Under the pieces are notes generated by a model, which was given only the letters and a program-made list of their open reading frames with translations, did no database searches and had not been told where the DNA came from. This document shows positions 1-10,903 of a stretch of 64,000 nt of DNA, one piece after another. A program made the position numbers and the translations under genes. Location: contig NZ_CP017886.1 of NCBI RefSeq assembly GCF_001874645.1, forward strand, positions 4,392,501 through 4,456,500, written 5' to 3'. Position 1 is the first letter of the stretch, and every line of letters begins with the position of its first letter. Origin of the DNA: Pseudomonas frederiksbergensis (lineage in GTDB: Bacteria; Pseudomonadota; Gammaproteobacteria; Pseudomonadales; Pseudomonadaceae).

Positions 1-2051
<2,051 letters not shown>

Positions 2052-2203
2052 ATAACACCCAAGCAATTTAGTGACTCGAAAGGGCGCCAGATTGCGGTGT
2101 GTGAAGACGAAGTAAACCGAAAGTTTGCGATTCACAAAGCACCGAGCTATCACATACCCATTTGCTGGAGCGTTGCGCGAGTGACGACCTGGCTACCGAA
2201 TTT

Positions 2204-2319
2204 CTTGACGACCATAGAGCATTGGAACCACCTGATCCCATCCCGAACTCAGCAGTGAAACGATGCATCGCCGATGGTAGTGTGGGGTTTCCCCATGTGA
2301 GAGTAGGTCATCGTCAAGA
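2204..2319 (+). rRNA. 5S ribosomal RNA
   Basis: A 5S rRNA of about 116 bases lies about 150 bases after the 23S. It contains the conserved CCGAACTCAG loop and the GATGGTAGTGTGGGG segment, and its ends (CTTGACGA and TCGTCAAG) pair to form helix I. There is no tRNA between 23S and 5S. The exact ends are set by the helix I pairing and could shift by one or two bases. Confidence 0.95.
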
Positions 2320-2329
2320 TTAAATTCCG

Positions 2330-2366
2330 AAACCCCTATCTGCGTATGCAGGTAGGGGTTTTGTTT
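2330..2366 (+). terminator. rRNA operon terminator
   Basis: AAACCCCTA and TAGGGGTTT form a strong stem ending in a T-rich run just after the 5S gene. This is a standard intrinsic terminator closing the rRNA operon. Confidence 0.85.
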
Positions 2367-2582
2367 TGCCTGCGAGAAAGTGCCCTTTGGCTGCACCAAC
2401 GTCCGACCGTCGTTTTGGCCGTCAAGGACAACCACTTAGGGCATTACCCCTAAAGTGCCCGCACAGTTTTTGGTATGGTGCAGCTCGTCATACTGGCAAC
2501 CAAGCTGTTAGCCTTCAAAAAAACTTAACGTCGTGTCCGGGATTAGTTGACCACTGCAGGGACACCACTAACACACGATGTT

Positions 2583-2682
2583 TCTGCACGCGCTCCGACG
2601 TCTATAACATCATCGCGACCGCAACGTAGTCGAAAACAACATCGAAAAAGCCCCGTTCAGGATTACCTGGCGGGTTTTTTTT
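2583..2682 (+). ncRNA. candidate small RNA ending in an intrinsic terminator
   Basis: A possible promoter, TTGACC (2547-2552), 16 bases, TAACAC (2569-2574), precedes a stretch of about 100 bases that ends in a strong terminator and has no open frame with a ribosome-binding site. The hairpin must end some transcript and no gene is visible for it. The -10 match is weak, and an alternative -10 TATAAC lies near 2600. I recognise no known sRNA here. Confidence 0.2.
2651..2682 (+). terminator. orphan intrinsic terminator
   Basis: CCCG-tt-CAGG-atta-CCTG-g-CGGG followed by eight T residues forms a two-part stem. On the other strand it is followed by five T residues, so it could stop transcription both ways. 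No gene ends next to it. Confidence 0.55.
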
Positions 2683-2864
2683 GAGGTGTTTTTGCAGTGC
2701 GCCCACGTAAACCCACAATTTGTGCTGACACCTATAAGGGAACGCCACAACTGGCCGATAACCCGATGGGCCGTTGTCCTGCACGACGCCTCAATGGGCG
2801 GCGAAGTTGAGCTGGTCCCTGCATTTGTCTTTGGGTTCATCTTCTTAATTGCCTGGAATCTTCG

Positions 2865-4469
2865 ATGCTGGCGTACCACCAAAAGAGCTTTTTGATCGTC
2901 GATGATTTCTCGGATTTCCGTAGTTCAGTCAGATCGATGTTGCGTGAGTTGGGTGTCAAGGATGTCGACACTGCTGATACGGGCGAGGTGGCGCTGCGCA
3001 TGTGTGCGCAGAAGCGCTACGACTTCGTCCTGCAGGATTATCACCTTGGCGATGGCAAGAAGAACGGTCAGCAGGTGCTCGAAGACCTGATGGTCGAGAA
3101 GCTGATCAGCCATGAAAGCGTGTTTCTGATGGTCACCGCCGAGACCAGTCAGGCGATGGTGCTCGGTGCTCTCGAGCATGAGCCGGATGCTTATCTGACC
3201 AAGCCTTTCAACCGCGCTGGCCTGGCCCAGCGTTTGGAGCGACTGGAGCAGCGCAAGACGTTGCTCAAGCCGATCCTGCAGGCGCTGGATCGGGGCAAGC
3301 CTGTTGAAGTTCTGAATGCCTGCATTGAGCTGTGCAAGCAAGACTCGCGCTATTCGCCGCTGTGCCTGCGCTACCGTGCCGATGCGTTGCGCGACATGAA
3401 TCAGAATGAGGCGCTGGAGCGCTTGTACAACAGCATTCTGGCGGATCGCCCGTTACCTTGGGCCTATGTCGGTCTGGGGCGATTAATGTTCAAACGTGGC
3501 CAGATCGCTCAGGCAAAAACCGTCTACGAAAAGGCGCTGAAGGCTTTCCCGATGATGCCGGCGCTGTATGACGGCCTGGCCGAAGTGCTGGTGGCTGAAG
3601 GTGACACCAAGGCTGCGCAGAATGTGCTGGAAGAGGCCGTTCGCCTGTCGCCATTGGCGGTGCGCAGGCAATCGCTGTTGGGCAAGTTGGCGCTGACTAA
3701 CGAAGACTTCGAAGGTGCGGCGAAAGCCTATCGTCAAGCGGTTTCCCAAGGGGCGCAGTCACGTTTCAAGGACCCGGAAAGCAATCTGGGGCTGGCGCAT
3801 GCACTCATCAGTAAAGGCAGCGAAAAAGGTCTGGATACCCGCACGCGACTGGAGATCAACCAGACCCTGAGCGCTGTCGCCAAGGAAAACATCAATGATC
3901 CGGGGTTGCAGGTCCGGGCGCGATTGATGAAAGCCACCAGCCTGCTGCTCAACGATGCCGAAACCGCTGAGAAACTGACGGAGCAGGCACTGACCCATCT
4001 GGATGGCATGGAGCAGTTCATGAGCGCTGAAGCGGCGTTGCTGGTTGCCAAGCAGTTGAAGATGCTGGGGCAGACTGATGCCGGTAATTCGATGTTGAAA
4101 AACTGCGCAGAGATTTACGGTGATGACCCGGTGGTGATGCAAGGCATCGCCCAGCAGACCGACGACCCGACGATTCTCAACGCCGGTAACGCGGCGGCAG
4201 ATCTCAACCGCCAGGGTGTGCGCAGTTACAAGGCGGGCGCGCTGCCTGAGGCGCGGGAGCTTTTTCGCGGTGCACTGTTGTTGCAGCCGAAGAACATCAG
4301 TATTGCTCTCAACATGGCGCAATCGCTGTTGCACGGGACCGATGCCAGCCTCGATTCAGCGCTGCTGGAAGAGTGCCGTACATGCCTGAAAATGGTGGGC
4401 ATGATGCCCGAGAGCGATGCGCGTTATCCGCGTTATCAGAAGCTGCGAAGCAAGGCGTTTGGCGAATGA
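2865..4469 (+). CDS. response regulator with C-terminal TPR repeats
   Basis: 534 residues. Residues 8-125 are a receiver domain with an acidic pair (VDD, 13-14), phospho-acceptor Asp58 in FVLQDYHLG and the conserved Lys in YLTKPF. The rest is helical with several TPR-like units, clearest at about 195-290 and again near 435-490, so the output is probably protein-protein interaction rather than DNA binding. No membrane segment. The stop overlaps the start of a soluble histidine kinase gene by four bases (ATGA), so the two are very likely a cognate pair. The ATG is the first one that leaves the receiver domain intact, and its ribosome-binding site is weak. The cellular process it controls is unknown to me. 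Confidence 0.9.
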   Translation: MLAYHQKSFLIVDDFSDFRSSVRSMLRELGVKDVDTADTGEVALRMCAQKRYDFVLQDYHLGDGKKNGQQVLEDLMVEKLISHESVFLMVTAETSQAMVLGALEHEPDAYLTKPFNRAGLAQRLERLEQRKTLLKPILQALDRGKPVEVLNACIELCKQDSRYSPLCLRYRADALRDMNQNEALERLYNSILADRPLPWAYVGLGRLMFKRGQIAQAKTVYEKALKAFPMMPALYDGLAEVLVAEGDTKAAQNVLEEAVRLSPLAVRRQSLLGKLALTNEDFEGAAKAYRQAVSQGAQSRFKDPESNLGLAHALISKGSEKGLDTRTRLEINQTLSAVAKENINDPGLQVRARLMKATSLLLNDAETAEKLTEQALTHLDGMEQFMSAEAALLVAKQLKMLGQTDAGNSMLKNCAEIYGDDPVVMQGIAQQTDDPTILNAGNAAADLNRQGVRSYKAGALPEARELFRGALLLQPKNISIALNMAQSLLHGTDASLDSALLEECRTCLKMVGMMPESDARYPRYQKLRSKAFGE

Positions 4470-5158
4470 ATGATGTTGATGAGGGGCTCGACTTTTCCAC
4501 GGTGATTGCCTCCACCGTACACGACATGAAGAACTCCCTGGCTTTGCTGATGCAGGCCCACGGACAGTGGCTTGCACGCTTGCCTGCTGCTCAGCAGCAA
4601 ACCGCCGAACAGGGCGTGATCGACTACGAGTTCGCTCACCTCAACGGCATGCTGGTGCAGTTGCTGGGGCTCTACAAGCTCGGCGTCAACCAGTTGCCGT
4701 TGCGCCCGGACTATCACGAACTGGACGATTTCATCGAAGCACAGTTGGCGGCTCATCAGGACGTGTTCAAGAGTCGCGGCATTCTGGTGACTTATGAGGT
4801 CGATCCCTTGAGCCCTCTCGGGTTCTTCGATCGGGAACTGATTGGAACGGTGCTGGCCAACGCGATCAACAACGCCATTCGTCATGCCCGGCATTCGCTG
4901 CTGATCAGCGTGGGTGAAGAGACCGGGCAGTTGGTGATGGCGATCAATGACGACGGCGAAGGGTTTCCGGCCCAGATGATCGAGCGCCAGACGGATTACG
5001 TGCAGGGCATTAACCCGGCCAGTGGCAGCACCGGCCTTGGTCTGTACTTCGCCGCGCGCATTGCGCAGTTGCACCAGCGCAACGGCGAGCATGGGCGCAC
5101 CGAGATTCGCAATGGCGGTCCGCTGGGCGGCGGGTTGTTCAATCTCTACCTGCCCTGA
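4466..5158 (+). CDS. soluble sensor histidine kinase
   Basis: 230 residues, starting at the ATG that overlaps the upstream stop. It has an H-box (TVHDMKNSL, His19), an N-box (NAINNAIRHA, about 135), a G1 box (NDDGEGF) and a G2 box (STGLGLYFA), which is a complete HisKA-like/HATPase core. There is no membrane segment, HAMP or PAS domain, so it must sense through a partner or an internal signal. The likely partner is the TPR response regulator encoded just upstream. A longer frame beginning at 4373 would run through the regulator gene and is unlikely. Confidence 0.85.
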   Translation: MNDVDEGLDFSTVIASTVHDMKNSLALLMQAHGQWLARLPAAQQQTAEQGVIDYEFAHLNGMLVQLLGLYKLGVNQLPLRPDYHELDDFIEAQLAAHQDVFKSRGILVTYEVDPLSPLGFFDRELIGTVLANAINNAIRHARHSLLISVGEETGQLVMAINDDGEGFPAQMIERQTDYVQGINPASGSTGLGLYFAARIAQLHQRNGEHGRTEIRNGGPLGGGLFNLYLP

Positions 5159-5185
5159 AATCGGCCGCACCGAGCGCTGCTTTTT

Positions 5186-5275
5186 GTAGGAGCTGCCGGA
5201 GGCTGCGATCCTTTGATCTTCCGTTGTCATCAAGTACGCAAAAATCAAAAGATCGCAGCCTTCGGCAGCTCACAT
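5186..5275. repeat. REP pair (BIME)
   Basis: Two REP palindromes in opposite orientation: GTAGGAGCTGCCGG... at 5186 and ...CCTTCGGCAGCTCACAT ending at 5275. They flank a spacer of about 20 bases. The element sits between the kinase gene and the next gene on the same strand. Confidence 0.9.
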
Positions 5276-5365
5276 TTTTGTGTGCCAGTGCTTGATATTC
5301 CGAACGGCTGGTGCCTATTTTGTACACGTCGCCGTTCGCGGCTTGCGTACTACAAGGATAGAGTC

Positions 5366-6709
5366 ATGACGACCGATGGCCAGCGTTCACTCGCGCAGCG
5401 ATTGACGGGCATTGATGAGATTGAATGTGTCACTCCGGATCTCAATGGCGTGCCGCGTGGCAAGGTAATGACCGCAGAAGGATTCCTTGAGGGGCGGCGT
5501 TTGCAGATGGCGCGTGGCGTGCTGCTGCAATGCATCATGGGCGGTTATCCGTCGGCACGTTTTTATGGCAGTGACGACGGCGACCTGGCGCTCAATGCCG
5601 ATCCGAAACAGATTCACCGTCTGCCCTGGAGCAAGCAGCCTCGCGCGTTAGCCATTTGCGATGCCGATGAGTTGACCGGGGAAAGCTCGCGTCTCTCGAC
5701 TCGCGGGCAGTTGAAAGCGGTGATCGCCCGTTATGCGGCTCGCGGTTTGGTGCCCGTTGTGGCGACCGAGATGGAGTTCTTTGTTTTTGCACCGAACACC
5801 GACCCGACCCAGCCATTCCAGCCGCCAGTTGGAATGGACGGACGTCGCGAGGAAGGTCATTCGGCATTCAGCGTCAGCTCCAACAACGGTTTGCGCCCGT
5901 TCTTCAATGAAGTCTACGAATGCATGGCGGCCCTGGGCTTGCCGCGCGATACCTTCATGCACGAGATGGGCGTCAGCCAGTTCGAGATCAATCTGCTGCA
6001 CGGTGATCCGTTACTGCTGGCCGACCAGACATTCCTGTTCAAGCACCTGCTCAAGGAAGTCGCGCTCAAGCACCATCTGACGGTGGTGTGCATGGCCAAG
6101 CCACTGGCGCATACGCCGGGCAGCTCGATGCACATTCACCAGAGCATCGTCGAGATGGGCACGGACCGAAATGTGTTCAGCGATGACGCTGGGCAGCCAA
6201 CCGCAATCTTCCGTCATTTCATCGGTGGCCAGCAGGCCGGCATGGCGGATTTCACGGCGTTGTTTGCGCCGAACGTGAACTCTTACCAGCGTCTGTGCCA
6301 TCCTTACGCATCACCGAATAACGCCTGCTGGTCTTACGACAACCGGGCAGCGGGTTTGCGGATTCCCGCCAGCTCGCCAGAGGCGCGTCGGGTCGAGAAC
6401 CGTCTACCGGGCGCCGATGCCAACCCGTATCTGGCGATCGCCGCAAGTCTGGCGGCCGGGTTGTACGGCATTGAAAACGAGCTTGCGCCGACGCCGGCCA
6501 TTCAGGGCGAGTTTGAAGTGCCGGAAAGTTTGTCGTTGCCGTGTACCTTGCATGCCGCTCTTGAGCGTCTGAAACGTAGCCAATTGGCGAAGGAATTGTT
6601 CGGCAAGGAGTTCATCGAAGGCTACATCGCTTCGAAGACCATGGAGTTGGGCAGTTTTCATGATGAAATAACTCCCTGGGAGCGGCGCGTTTTAGCGGCC
6701 CAGGCCTAA
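5366..6709 (+). CDS. glutamine synthetase family protein (gamma-glutamylpolyamine synthetase-like)
   Basis: 447 residues, similar in length to PuuA/PauA enzymes, which ligate glutamate to polyamines or related amines using ATP. It has the beta-grasp N-terminus (about 15-110), the ATP/metal glutamates in VVATEMEFFVF and MGVSQFEINL, the GSSMHIHQS histidine motif and the NRAAGLRIP / EARRVENRLPGADANPY signatures. The start at 5366 follows AAGGATAG. A longer upstream frame would include the REP element and is rejected. A transporter gene follows on the same strand, as is common for amine or amino-acid catabolism. The exact substrate cannot be told from sequence. Confidence 0.85.
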   Translation: MTTDGQRSLAQRLTGIDEIECVTPDLNGVPRGKVMTAEGFLEGRRLQMARGVLLQCIMGGYPSARFYGSDDGDLALNADPKQIHRLPWSKQPRALAICDADELTGESSRLSTRGQLKAVIARYAARGLVPVVATEMEFFVFAPNTDPTQPFQPPVGMDGRREEGHSAFSVSSNNGLRPFFNEVYECMAALGLPRDTFMHEMGVSQFEINLLHGDPLLLADQTFLFKHLLKEVALKHHLTVVCMAKPLAHTPGSSMHIHQSIVEMGTDRNVFSDDAGQPTAIFRHFIGGQQAGMADFTALFAPNVNSYQRLCHPYASPNNACWSYDNRAAGLRIPASSPEARRVENRLPGADANPYLAIAASLAAGLYGIENELAPTPAIQGEFEVPESLSLPCTLHAALERLKRSQLAKELFGKEFIEGYIASKTMELGSFHDEITPWERRVLAAQA

Positions 6710-6780
6710 CCGTTTCGTCGCTGTCGGGCTATCGTTGACGGTAGCCCGGTACTCACTGCAAGGAGCCGCTCGGAACGCCG

Positions 6781-8169
6781 ATGCGCCAAATCTGGAAATC
6801 CTTTCGAGCGCTTTATTTCGCCTCGCTGATGATGTTGATCGGCTCGGGCCTCCTCAGTACTTACCTGGGCTTGCGCCTGGCAGCGGACCATGTCGACAGT
6901 CTGTGGGTCGGCGCGCTGATGGCGGCCAACTATTTCGGCCTGGTGCTGGGCGGGAAAATCGGCCACCGGTTGATCGCCCGGGTCGGTCATATTCGGGCCT
7001 ACTCGGCCTGTGCCGGGATCGTTGGTGCAGCGGTGCTGGGGCACGGGCTGATCGACTGGTTGCCGGCCTGGCTGGTGCTACGGATGATCGTCGGCCTGGG
7101 CATGATGTGCCAATACATGGTCATCGAGAGTTGGCTGAACGAGCAGGCCGATGCCAAGCAGCGTGGGCTGGTGTTCAGCGGCTACATGATCGCTTCGTAC
7201 CTGGGGCTGGTGCTGGGTCAGTTGATTCTGGTCATGCACCCGTCCTTGGGTCTGGAGTTGCTGATGCTGGTGGCGTTGTGTTTTGCGCTGTGCCTGGTGC
7301 CGGTCGCGCTGACGCGGCGGATTCACCCGGCCCCCTTGCACCCGGCACCGATGGAGCCGCGCTTTTTCATGAAGCGGGTTCCGCAGTCACTCAGTACGGT
7401 GCTCGGCGCTGGCCTGATCGTCGGTTCGTTCTATGGTCTGGCGCCGTTGTACGCGTCTCAGCAAGGGCTTTCCACTGAGCAGGTCGGTCTGTTCATGGGG
7501 AGCTGCATCTTTGCAGGGTTGCTGGTGCAGTGGCCGTTGGGCTGGTTGTCGGATCGTTATGATCGGGCGCTGCTGATTCGCAGTTTCGCCTTCTGCCTGG
7601 CGTTGGCGGCGTTGCCGTTGGCGATCATGCCGCAGGTGCCGCTTGAGGTACTGTTCATCGCTGGCTTCGCCTGCTCACTGGTGCAGTTCTGTCTTTACCC
7701 GTTGGCGGTGGCGTTTTCCAACGACCACGTCGAGGGCGATCGGCGGGTATCGCTGACCGCCATGTTGCTGGTGACTTACGGTGTGGGGGCGAGCATCGGG
7801 CCGTTGGTGGCGGGTGTGCTGATGAAGGTGTTCGGCAGTCAGATGCTGTATGCGTTCTTCAGTTTCTTCGCATTGGTGCTGGTATGGCGCATCCGGCCGA
7901 AAGCGGTGACCAATCTGCATCAGGTGGAAGACGCGCCGCTGCATCATGTGGCCATGCCAGACAGCATGTCGAGTTCGCCACTGGTGGCGGCTCTCGATCC
8001 GCGGGTCGATGAGCAGGTCGTGCATGACCAGATGCAAAATGGCGCGAGCCCTGATCCGGATCCTGAGCGGGACGCAAAGTCCGACGCGGAGGACGTCGGC
8101 GGCTCTGACGAAAAGTCTGATGATCCTGGGCCAGAGCACCCGAAAAGCTTTACCGAGGCCAGACCTTAG
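6781..8169 (+). CDS. MFS transporter, YcaD-like
   Basis: 462 residues with about 12 membrane segments in the first 380 positions, including the MFS loop signature GWLSDRYDRALLIR between segments 8 and 9 or equivalent. The last 75 residues are acidic and hydrophilic, a cytoplasmic tail. AAGGAG lies about 15 bases before the ATG, rather far. Downstream of the glutamine synthetase-like gene with a 71-base gap, so possibly co-transcribed and moving that enzyme's substrate. That link is inference. Confidence 0.85.
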   Translation: MRQIWKSFRALYFASLMMLIGSGLLSTYLGLRLAADHVDSLWVGALMAANYFGLVLGGKIGHRLIARVGHIRAYSACAGIVGAAVLGHGLIDWLPAWLVLRMIVGLGMMCQYMVIESWLNEQADAKQRGLVFSGYMIASYLGLVLGQLILVMHPSLGLELLMLVALCFALCLVPVALTRRIHPAPLHPAPMEPRFFMKRVPQSLSTVLGAGLIVGSFYGLAPLYASQQGLSTEQVGLFMGSCIFAGLLVQWPLGWLSDRYDRALLIRSFAFCLALAALPLAIMPQVPLEVLFIAGFACSLVQFCLYPLAVAFSNDHVEGDRRVSLTAMLLVTYGVGASIGPLVAGVLMKVFGSQMLYAFFSFFALVLVWRIRPKAVTNLHQVEDAPLHHVAMPDSMSSSPLVAALDPRVDEQVVHDQMQNGASPDPDPERDAKSDAEDVGGSDEKSDDPGPEHPKSFTEARP

Positions 8170-8180
8170 AGGCAAAAAAA

Positions 8181-8213
8181 CAGGCAGTCACCGAAAGGGG
8201 CTGCCCGTTTTTT
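8181..8213 (+). terminator. terminator after MFS gene
   Basis: GGCAG and CTGCC pair around a 13-base loop, followed by CGTTTTTT. It also lies 3' of the convergent ycgR-like gene. Confidence 0.6.
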
Positions 8214-8225
8214 CAAGCGTCTGGA

Positions 8226-8972
8226 TCAGATGTCGTCTTTGTCGAAGCGGCGTGCTTCGCGTTGTAACTGATAGACGAAGCGCTCGACCTGACGCTGCAC
8301 CAGCCCGCTCATGTTGTGGAAGCGTACGCCGGCGAAGGTGGTGTCGATTTTCTCTTCGTGATGCAGATAACGCAGCTCGACCGGTGCGGTCATGCTGCCG
8401 AAGGGCAGGGCGGCGATGAAGCGTTCATAAACCTGACCCAGTTGAAGCCCGCTGGTAATGTCGCCATCAAAGCGCAGCTTGCAACCCGTCGCCGAGATGT
8501 CCAGCAGTTTGCCTCTGACGGGCGTCTTGAGCTTTTCGCCACCGAGTTCAATGTTCACCAGTTGTGCCAGTTTCAAGGCTGCGCGAAACGCGTTGCGACG
8601 CTGGTGATAAACCACTTCATCGGGCAGCGTGCCACGGTAGCAGCGGCCGCCGTTGGACTCGTCGATGGTCAGTGCGCCGTTGCTTTCCCAGGCAATGCGT
8701 ACGCCCTCATGAAAGCCTTCAATCCGAAAAGCTTCACCGGCAAGCAGGAAGCGTTCGCCATCGCGAGGGATCATTTCGTCCAGTGCAATCATGTTGCTGT
8801 CACGATCGACATCGACCAGATAGCTCTGAAAGCGCTGGCTGCGTTCATGGAACGTGATGATCAGGGGATCATGGCTCTCTTGCAGCATCCGCAGGTTGCC
8901 GGTGATTTCCAGCGGGGTGCGGAGCACCTTGGGTGGCTGCGGAGCATCTTCCGCGCTTGAGGCGTTGAACAC
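8226..8972 (-). CDS. ycgR: flagellar brake protein, PilZ domain (YcgR)
   Basis: 248 residues. The N-terminal YcgR domain (about 20-120) precedes a PilZ domain (about 125-240) with the c-di-GMP-binding pattern: basic residues in HQRRNAFR and the DISATGCKL motif. In enterobacteria YcgR bound to c-di-GMP slows the motor, and its placement next to flgNM fits that role. The start is GTG, with GGAG about 11 bases upstream. It may be transcribed after flgM-flgN, 95 bases away. Confidence 0.88.
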   Translation of the reverse strand: MFNASSAEDAPQPPKVLRTPLEITGNLRMLQESHDPLIITFHERSQRFQSYLVDVDRDSNMIALDEMIPRDGERFLLAGEAFRIEGFHEGVRIAWESNGALTIDESNGGRCYRGTLPDEVVYHQRRNAFRAALKLAQLVNIELGGEKLKTPVRGKLLDISATGCKLRFDGDITSGLQLGQVYERFIAALPFGSMTAPVELRYLHHEEKIDTTFAGVRFHNMSGLVQRQVERFVYQLQREARRFDKDDI

Positions 8973-9067
8973 GGTTTATCAATCTCCAGACAGAATACGA
9001 TCACACGCAAGAGCCAGCATTCTGCCAGCATGTTTCGTGCCTTGATAGAGCGCGCTTATTTATGAGT

Positions 9068-9535
9068 TCAAGCCTGACTGAGTGCGCGGGGCTTCGCAAG
9101 CATGGAGGTTGATCCACGGGCGTCATAAAGTGCTGGAGGCTCGCCACCGTTAAGGATTTTCAGCTGATTGGCGGTGGTGGCTTGTTGCACCTGGATCGAG
9201 CGGCCATTGAGCTCGTTGGCGGCTTGGCAGTCTGCAAGCAGTTGGGTCAGAGCGTCGCTTTGGGTCAGCAGCTGATCGCCGATACTTGAGTGAGCGGCGA
9301 ACTGCTCCAGACCTGCGCGGCTGGCAGGAAGGTTCAGGCTTGCGAGAATTTCGCTGCGTTTGCGGCCATGCTGTTCCAGCAGAATGATCAGTGCCTGTTT
9401 CTGCGCCAGAATATCTTCGAGCTGCGGCATGTCGCGGCCGTGCAGGGCGAGGGATTCGGTCTTCAGCAGCTCCAGCAACTGTTGAGCTGGAGCAAAGTCA
9501 TCGGTGATCAGTTGCAGTAAATTAGTGTCGTGCAT
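9068..9535 (-). CDS. flgN: flagellar export chaperone FlgN
   Basis: 155 residues, predicted almost wholly helical, the usual FlgN size. FlgN escorts the hook-filament junction proteins FlgK and FlgL to the export gate. It lies 48 bases downstream of flgM in the same direction, the normal flgMN arrangement, and should be read from the sigma-28 promoter upstream of flgM. Sequence conservation in this family is low, so the call rests on length, helical character and neighbours. Confidence 0.88.
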   Translation of the reverse strand: MHDTNLLQLITDDFAPAQQLLELLKTESLALHGRDMPQLEDILAQKQALIILLEQHGRKRSEILASLNLPASRAGLEQFAAHSSIGDQLLTQSDALTQLLADCQAANELNGRSIQVQQATTANQLKILNGGEPPALYDARGSTSMLAKPRALSQA

Positions 9536-9583
9536 GGCTGGCCTTGGGTTTTAAGCGTCCAAAAGCCTGGCGCAGGCCTTTGG

Positions 9584-9910
9584 CTAGCGCTGGGCTTCGA
9601 AGTTGAGCAGTTTGCTGGCTACACGGTTGCTGTCGACCTTATAGCTGCCATCGGCAATCGCTGCTTTCAACTCGGCCACGCGGGCGTTGTCGACGGCAGG
9701 CTGATCGCGCAGCTTGTCAGTGATCTTCTGCAACTGTTGAGCCTCATTGCTGAGGTGTACCGATTCCCCGCTTTTGGTGGCACTGACCTGTTCGGTCGAG
9801 GTACTCAGCGGCGCGGATTTGCCGGCATCACCGGTTTCCTTGTTGGCGCTGGTCCGCGTGCTGCTTGCGAGCGTGGGGGAGCTGTTTAAACGGCTGAAAT
9901 CGATGACCAT
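9584..9910 (-). CDS. flgM: anti-sigma-28 factor FlgM
   Basis: 108 residues. The N-terminus ([10 protein letters not shown]) and a Ser/Thr-rich unstructured first half are followed by a helical C-terminal half (about 60-105), as in FlgM proteins, which bind FliA until they are exported through the finished hook. The start at 9910 is chosen because AGAGG lies about 11 bases upstream and the sigma-28 -10 element is 38 bases upstream. A longer frame from 9958 would begin inside the promoter. Confidence 0.9.
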   Translation of the reverse strand: MVIDFSRLNSSPTLASSTRTSANKETGDAGKSAPLSTSTEQVSATKSGESVHLSNEAQQLQKITDKLRDQPAVDNARVAELKAAIADGSYKVDSNRVASKLLNFEAQR

Positions 9911-9947
9911 GATAAAAAAACCTCTGGGGATTTGGACGCTTGCCATG

Positions 9948-9974
9948 TTTTCGGCCATACCCGGAAAAACTTTA
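9948..9974 (-). promoter_or_regulatory. sigma-28 (FliA) promoter of flgM
   Basis: On the minus strand TAAA, 15 bases, GCCGAAAA matches the FliA consensus TAAA-N15-GCCGATAA at all but one position. This makes flgM a late gene, so FlgM feeds back on its own sigma factor. Confidence 0.85.
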
Positions 9975-10060
9975 GGCTCAATATTGATGAGCTCGGGCGC
10001 GTCGGTATTTGCCCTGCGTGAGGCACAGTTTAGGGAACAGGACGGTTGCGCGCCAGTTAT

Positions 10061-10822
10061 CTACATGGAAACTTCCACCTGCCCCGGGGCCATGACTTGC
10101 GCCTTGATGACCCGTTGAGAGTTGAGGTTTTTGACTCTGATCTGCTCGCTCAGGCCGCCATTGGAGAGCGCCTCACCCGGCATCCGCACACTGAGCGTGC
10201 CGCTGCGGGCGGTGATGACCACCTGATCGCCCTTGCGCACGACTTCTGCCTGCTCCAGATGGACGAGTGTAATGACCTGGTCGCTGACCATTGGTCGGAC
10301 AAGTTTTTGTCCGATGGCTTGATCGACGTTTGTCAGATATCCCTGATTGATCAGGCTGATATCGCGCTCACGCAGCATCACGTCTGAGGGCTCGATGATC
10401 CCGGCCCGTCTGAGGGGGCGGGTGGTCGTGACGACTTCACGAAACAGGCGGACTTGAGCGGGTACGAAGACGGTCCAGGGGGCGGCCCCGTCGCAACGGA
10501 CCTTCACCGTAACCCGGCCTAAAGGTATGGCCGGGCTCTCCAGTGTCGCTGTCAATTCCTTGTCGCACGCCGGCATGTACATGCGCGGGTCGAGCTTGTT
10601 GACCTCGATTTCGTAGCGCCCTTCGGTTTGACTGGTGGCCAGATAGTCTTCTACGGTGAATTCAAGAAAGCCCTGAGTGACGCCGATAAGTAGATCAGGC
10701 AAGGTAACCGGGTCAGCAAAGGCAGGGCTGCCAGCGTTCAACAGGCATACGGCTGACATAGCGCCGAGGAATTTGCGGCACATTGATGTCAGGCGTCGGG
10801 AAAATGTCGTTTTTGCGTTCAT
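10061..10822 (-). CDS. flgA: flagellar basal body P-ring formation protein FlgA
   Basis: 253 residues from the ATG at 10822. A signal peptide ends near FADPVTLP, followed by SAF-type beta domains and a C-terminal domain (about 110-250) typical of the periplasmic P-ring chaperone. The start is uncertain: the sigma-54 promoter just upstream predicts transcription starting at about 10823, leaving no leader for an ATG at 10822. The in-frame ATG at 10783 (MCRKFLGAM...) also gives a good signal peptide and a leader of about 40 bases. Neither has a clear Shine-Dalgarno. Confidence 0.88.
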   Translation of the reverse strand: MNAKTTFSRRLTSMCRKFLGAMSAVCLLNAGSPAFADPVTLPDLLIGVTQGFLEFTVEDYLATSQTEGRYEIEVNKLDPRMYMPACDKELTATLESPAIPLGRVTVKVRCDGAAPWTVFVPAQVRLFREVVTTTRPLRRAGIIEPSDVMLRERDISLINQGYLTNVDQAIGQKLVRPMVSDQVITLVHLEQAEVVRKGDQVVITARSGTLSVRMPGEALSNGGLSEQIRVKNLNSQRVIKAQVMAPGQVEVSM

Positions 10823-10833
10823 AGCAGTTAAAA

Positions 10834-10850
10834 AGCAAGCGCCGTGCCGT
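10834..10850 (-). promoter_or_regulatory. sigma-54 promoter of flgA
   Basis: On the minus strand CGGCAC-N5-TTGCT has the required GG-N10-GC spacing and matches RpoN consensus at all key positions. It is oriented toward flgA, fitting control of middle flagellar genes by RpoN. Confidence 0.8.
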
Positions 10851-10903
10851 TTAGTGATGAATGTGCGTCGCAACACACTTAGCGTTGATGTAGGAGTCTG
10901 GGC

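Larger units (their letters stand above)
2367..2864. other. gap between rRNA operon and response regulator
   Basis: About 500 bases without a convincing protein gene. Open frames of 60-90 codons exist on both strands but lack ribosome-binding sites and recognisable products. The one clear structure is a hairpin with T runs at 2651-2682 and a possible promoter upstream of it, listed separately. Confidence 0.5.

Noticed and set aside
2686-2895. A 69-codon frame overlapping the start of the TPR regulator
   Set aside because: No ribosome-binding site, overlaps a terminator at its beginning and the next gene at its end, and has no recognisable product.
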